Assembly: GCA_038251885.1 (NCBI GenBank)
Contig: JBBSAX010000017.1
Location: 1 to 39,203, forward strand
Reading direction: 5' to 3'
DNA: 39,203 bases
Source of the DNA: JAHCHG01 sp038251885
GTDB taxonomy: Bacteria; Acidobacteriota; Blastocatellia; Pyrinomonadales; Pyrinomonadaceae
Position numbers and translations under genes: made by a program
The notes under the pieces: generated by a model
What the model was told of the DNA's origin: nothing
What the model saw: the letters and a program-made list of their open reading frames with translations, nothing else
The model's database searches: none
Shown: positions 37,239 through 39,203 of the stretch, piece after piece
Layout: each line of letters begins with the position of its first letter
Position numbering within the stretch: the stretch's first letter is position 1

Positions 37239-39203
37239 TCAACTGCATTGTCCAAAAACCGTCTGTTGTAAATTTACACCGAAAATCGGTAGTTCCCTCG
37301 GCAGATAACTGCTCAAAGGTTCTTGTTTTTTATATGAAACACCATTTTGAAACTCTCCGCTTATTTCGGCAAGCACGTTCGGATTTATTGCCAGACTGAG
37401 ATAATTTGCGCCTTGTTTTACCATCAGCCGATTTGCCGCCATTGAATCGAGAAATTGTTCGATTTGCGCTTCGTTGAAATTTTCTGCCGTAAAAATTTCA
37501 CGCAAAAACTTGACGATATTTGTTAAAGAACGCACTTCGTCGCAAAATTCATACACCGCACGTTCGATGCCGTCAAGTTTCAATTCGTTGATCGTCGCGT
37601 TTGAGCGCGAATCGTAAAGAGTCATCGTACCATCCGTATTTTTGAACATATACAAACTTCCGGTTTCGGGATTTGCCTGCCAATCGTTAATATATTCGAT
37701 GACTTTTCGCGCATTTGTCATCGGATTTATGCCGGATTCGTAATCGAATTCGTAATAATATGCAATCCGCATCAGACTTTCCTTTTTGAACGGATAAAGA
37801 AAATAATAAGGCGGCATCGGACGCAGATTTATGAGTCCGAATTCTTCCGGCGCATTGAAATACGGGCTGAAACGGTCGAGCCGAATCGGTCCGACGGCAC
37901 ACGGCGGATTTAAGAATTTAACAGCGGGAAGCATTTGCAAAATTTCTTCATAATCACCGGCGGTTTCGCCCGGAAAACCGTATAAAAGATTCCATTCGGC
38001 GGTGACGTTAAATTCCTTCGCCCATTTCAAAAGCTGAATGTTTCGCAATCCGGTCGTGCCTTTTCGCATCAACTTTAAAACATTATTGCTTAAACTTTCG
38101 ATTCCGGGCTGAATTCGATTAATTCCGGCTTCGGCGAGAAGTTTTACGTGGTCGCGTTTTAAGTTTGATTTCACTTCGTAAAACATTTTCATCGGACGTT
38201 TTGCTTTTGCCAATGCCGGAATCACGTTATCGAAATATTTCATATCCAAAATATTGTCAACGACATCAACGGTTTCGGTTTTCCAGCGCGTCGCCAGAAA
38301 ATCGAGTTCGTCCAAAGCTCGCGTCGGAGTTTTACTGCGAAATGCCATCGAACCGCCGTTCAAACCGCAGAATGTACAATGCGATTTTGCGCCCCACCAA
38401 CAACCACGCGAAGTTTCAAAAAGCAACGTCGGGAAAATATTGATTGATGCGGATGATTGTTCCAAGTCGCGGAAATAATCGCTGTAATCGGGATATGGCA
38501 ATTCGTCCATTTCGCGGATTCTGTCCGGTTCGCCTGTCAAAACGGATTCGCCGTTTTTTCGCAAAACGATACCGCCGATGTTTTCCGCGATGTTTTCCGC
38601 CGACTCTCCCCGAAAAATGCTTTTGACCAAAGCCGGAAAAGTTTTTTCCGATTCGCCCGAACAAACATAATCAACAAACGAAAATCGGCGATGAAGTTCG
38701 TGTCCCATTTCGGCTTCCCAATTTGCGCCGCCGAAAACCGTTTTGATTTCGGGGTAAAGATTTTTTACTTTTTTAGCAAGCGCAAGTGAAGCGATATTTT
38801 GCTCGAACGTCGAGGTGAAACCGACAATCGAATAATCATTCCATTCGATTGAATTCAGACAATATTCAAGAAAATTCGGAATCTGCGATTTGATGTGCAG
38901 AATTCTCTGCACCGTTTCATTATCGAGTTGCCAATTTTTTCGCAAGATTTCCGAGATGTATTTTTCCGCCCGCGCTTCGTATTTATCGCCGTAAAGCGCA
39001 GTCGTAAAACTCCAATCGCCCGCAAATGCCGTGTAGGGAAGTTCGTAACAAATCCATTGATAATTGTCCGCGCCGATAAATTCGGCAAATTGAAACGTCA
39101 AATAGCGCACGTCGCAAGCGATGTTATTTTCCTGCAAAGCGGATTTCAACAAACTCAAACCGAGCGCAGGTCGCTCCAATGCGCCATACGGCATACTTAA
39201 CAA
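37239..39203 (-). CDS. B12-binding radical SAM protein of the RiPP C-methyltransferase type, N-terminus beyond the window
   Basis: A 654-residue open frame running off the right edge. The first residues (LLSMPYGALERPALGLSLLK) are the start of the cobalamin-binding domain, so only a few to a dozen residues are missing. The domain continues to about 230 (VGFTSTFEQNIAS, TVFGGANWE). The radical SAM core has an unusual C-x7-C-x2-C cluster motif, Cys268, Cys276 and Cys279 in GCWWGAKSHCTFCG. It is followed by GGSMAFRSKTPTRALDEL, VVDNILDMKYF and GIESLSNNVLKLMRKGTTGL. This matches the radical SAM C-methyltransferase group tied to RiPP maturation (TIGR03975-like). The C-terminal 150 residues are probably substrate binding. 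The likely substrate is a peptide; the next two genes are candidate partners. Confidence 0.88.
   Translation of the reverse strand: MLSMPYGALERPALGLSLLKSALQENNIACDVRYLTFQFAEFIGADNYQWICYELPYTAFAGDWSFTTALYGDKYEARAEKYISEILRKNWQLDNETVQRILHIKSQIPNFLEYCLNSIEWNDYSIVGFTSTFEQNIASLALAKKVKNLYPEIKTVFGGANWEAEMGHELHRRFSFVDYVCSGESEKTFPALVKSIFRGESAENIAENIGGIVLRKNGESVLTGEPDRIREMDELPYPDYSDYFRDLEQSSASINIFPTLLFETSRGCWWGAKSHCTFCGLNGGSMAFRSKTPTRALDELDFLATRWKTETVDVVDNILDMKYFDNVIPALAKAKRPMKMFYEVKSNLKRDHVKLLAEAGINRIQPGIESLSNNVLKLMRKGTTGLRNIQLLKWAKEFNVTAEWNLLYGFPGETAGDYEEILQMLPAVKFLNPPCAVGPIRLDRFSPYFNAPEEFGLINLRPMPPYYFLYPFKKESLMRIAYYYEFDYESGINPMTNARKVIEYINDWQANPETGSLYMFKNTDGTMTLYDSRSNATINELKLDGIERAVYEFCDEVRSLTNIVKFLREIFTAENFNEAQIEQFLDSMAANRLMVKQGANYLSLAINPNVLAEISGEFQNGVSYKKQEPLSSYLPRELPIFGVNLQQTVFGQCS

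Overview
The window looks like chromosomal DNA of a moderately AT-rich Gram-negative-type bacterium. My best guess is Acidobacteriota (Blastocatellia-like). This is inference from the mix of bacillithiol synthesis (bshA), a CadC-type winged-helix regulator fused to a TolB/PD40 propeller, PD40+FG-GAP secreted proteins, a homocysteine methyltransferase/MTHFR fusion and many REP-like palindromes. No rRNA, tRNA, CRISPR array, transposase or phage gene was seen.

Layout. 1-2490 (minus): segregation genes scpA and the start of scpB, a DinB-fold protein, a Cys-rich DUF2237 protein and an ArsC/Spx-fold oxidoreductase whose catalytic Cys codon is an in-frame TGA, probably selenocysteine. 2500-5800 (plus): a membrane HD-GYP c-di-GMP phosphodiesterase and ftsY. 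6080-15820 (plus): a DUF104/PIN toxin-antitoxin pair, a secreted helical-repeat protein, a GH125 mannosidase, an orphan DUF104 antitoxin touching ribD, osmC, trxA, a Uma2-family protein overlapping a quinone oxidoreductase, a hemerythrin and a small unknown. 15858-19570 (minus): a paralogue of the helical-repeat protein and the metE-bypass fusion gene behind a SAM-II-type riboswitch with a terminator. 19675-21099 (plus): a stand-alone TIR/SEFIR protein. 21101-26060 (minus): an ECF sigma factor, its zinc anti-sigma factor, a possible lipoprotein and a PQQ-type propeller, probably one envelope-stress group. 26263-34350: a DUF3050 protein, two near-identical membrane proteins, PD40/FG-GAP and other secreted proteins, the CadC-like regulator and an alpha/beta hydrolase. 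34455-39203 (minus): bshA, then what looks like a peptide-modification cluster: a B12-type radical SAM protein of the RiPP C-methyltransferase kind (5' end outside the window), a 133-residue protein resembling a pro-kumamolisin propeptide, and a 2OG-Fe(II) oxygenase.

Themes. Several genes deal with thiol/redox chemistry (Sec-ArsC, trxA, osmC, quinone reductase, bshA). Control sequences are unusually legible: a SAM riboswitch with an 8-nt antiterminator, four tandem 11-bp boxes next to the OmpR-type regulator, a palindrome over the trxA promoter, a sigma-54-like site before the hemerythrin gene and a 21-bp palindrome over the ftsY promoter. The intergenic space is full of inverted repeats. One family occurs six times, mostly just after stop codons, and in two genes it supplies the end of the reading frame.

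Best candidates for new biology: the UGA-containing ArsC-like gene, the radical SAM/pro-kumamolisin/2OG-oxygenase cluster, and the six-copy REP-pair family.
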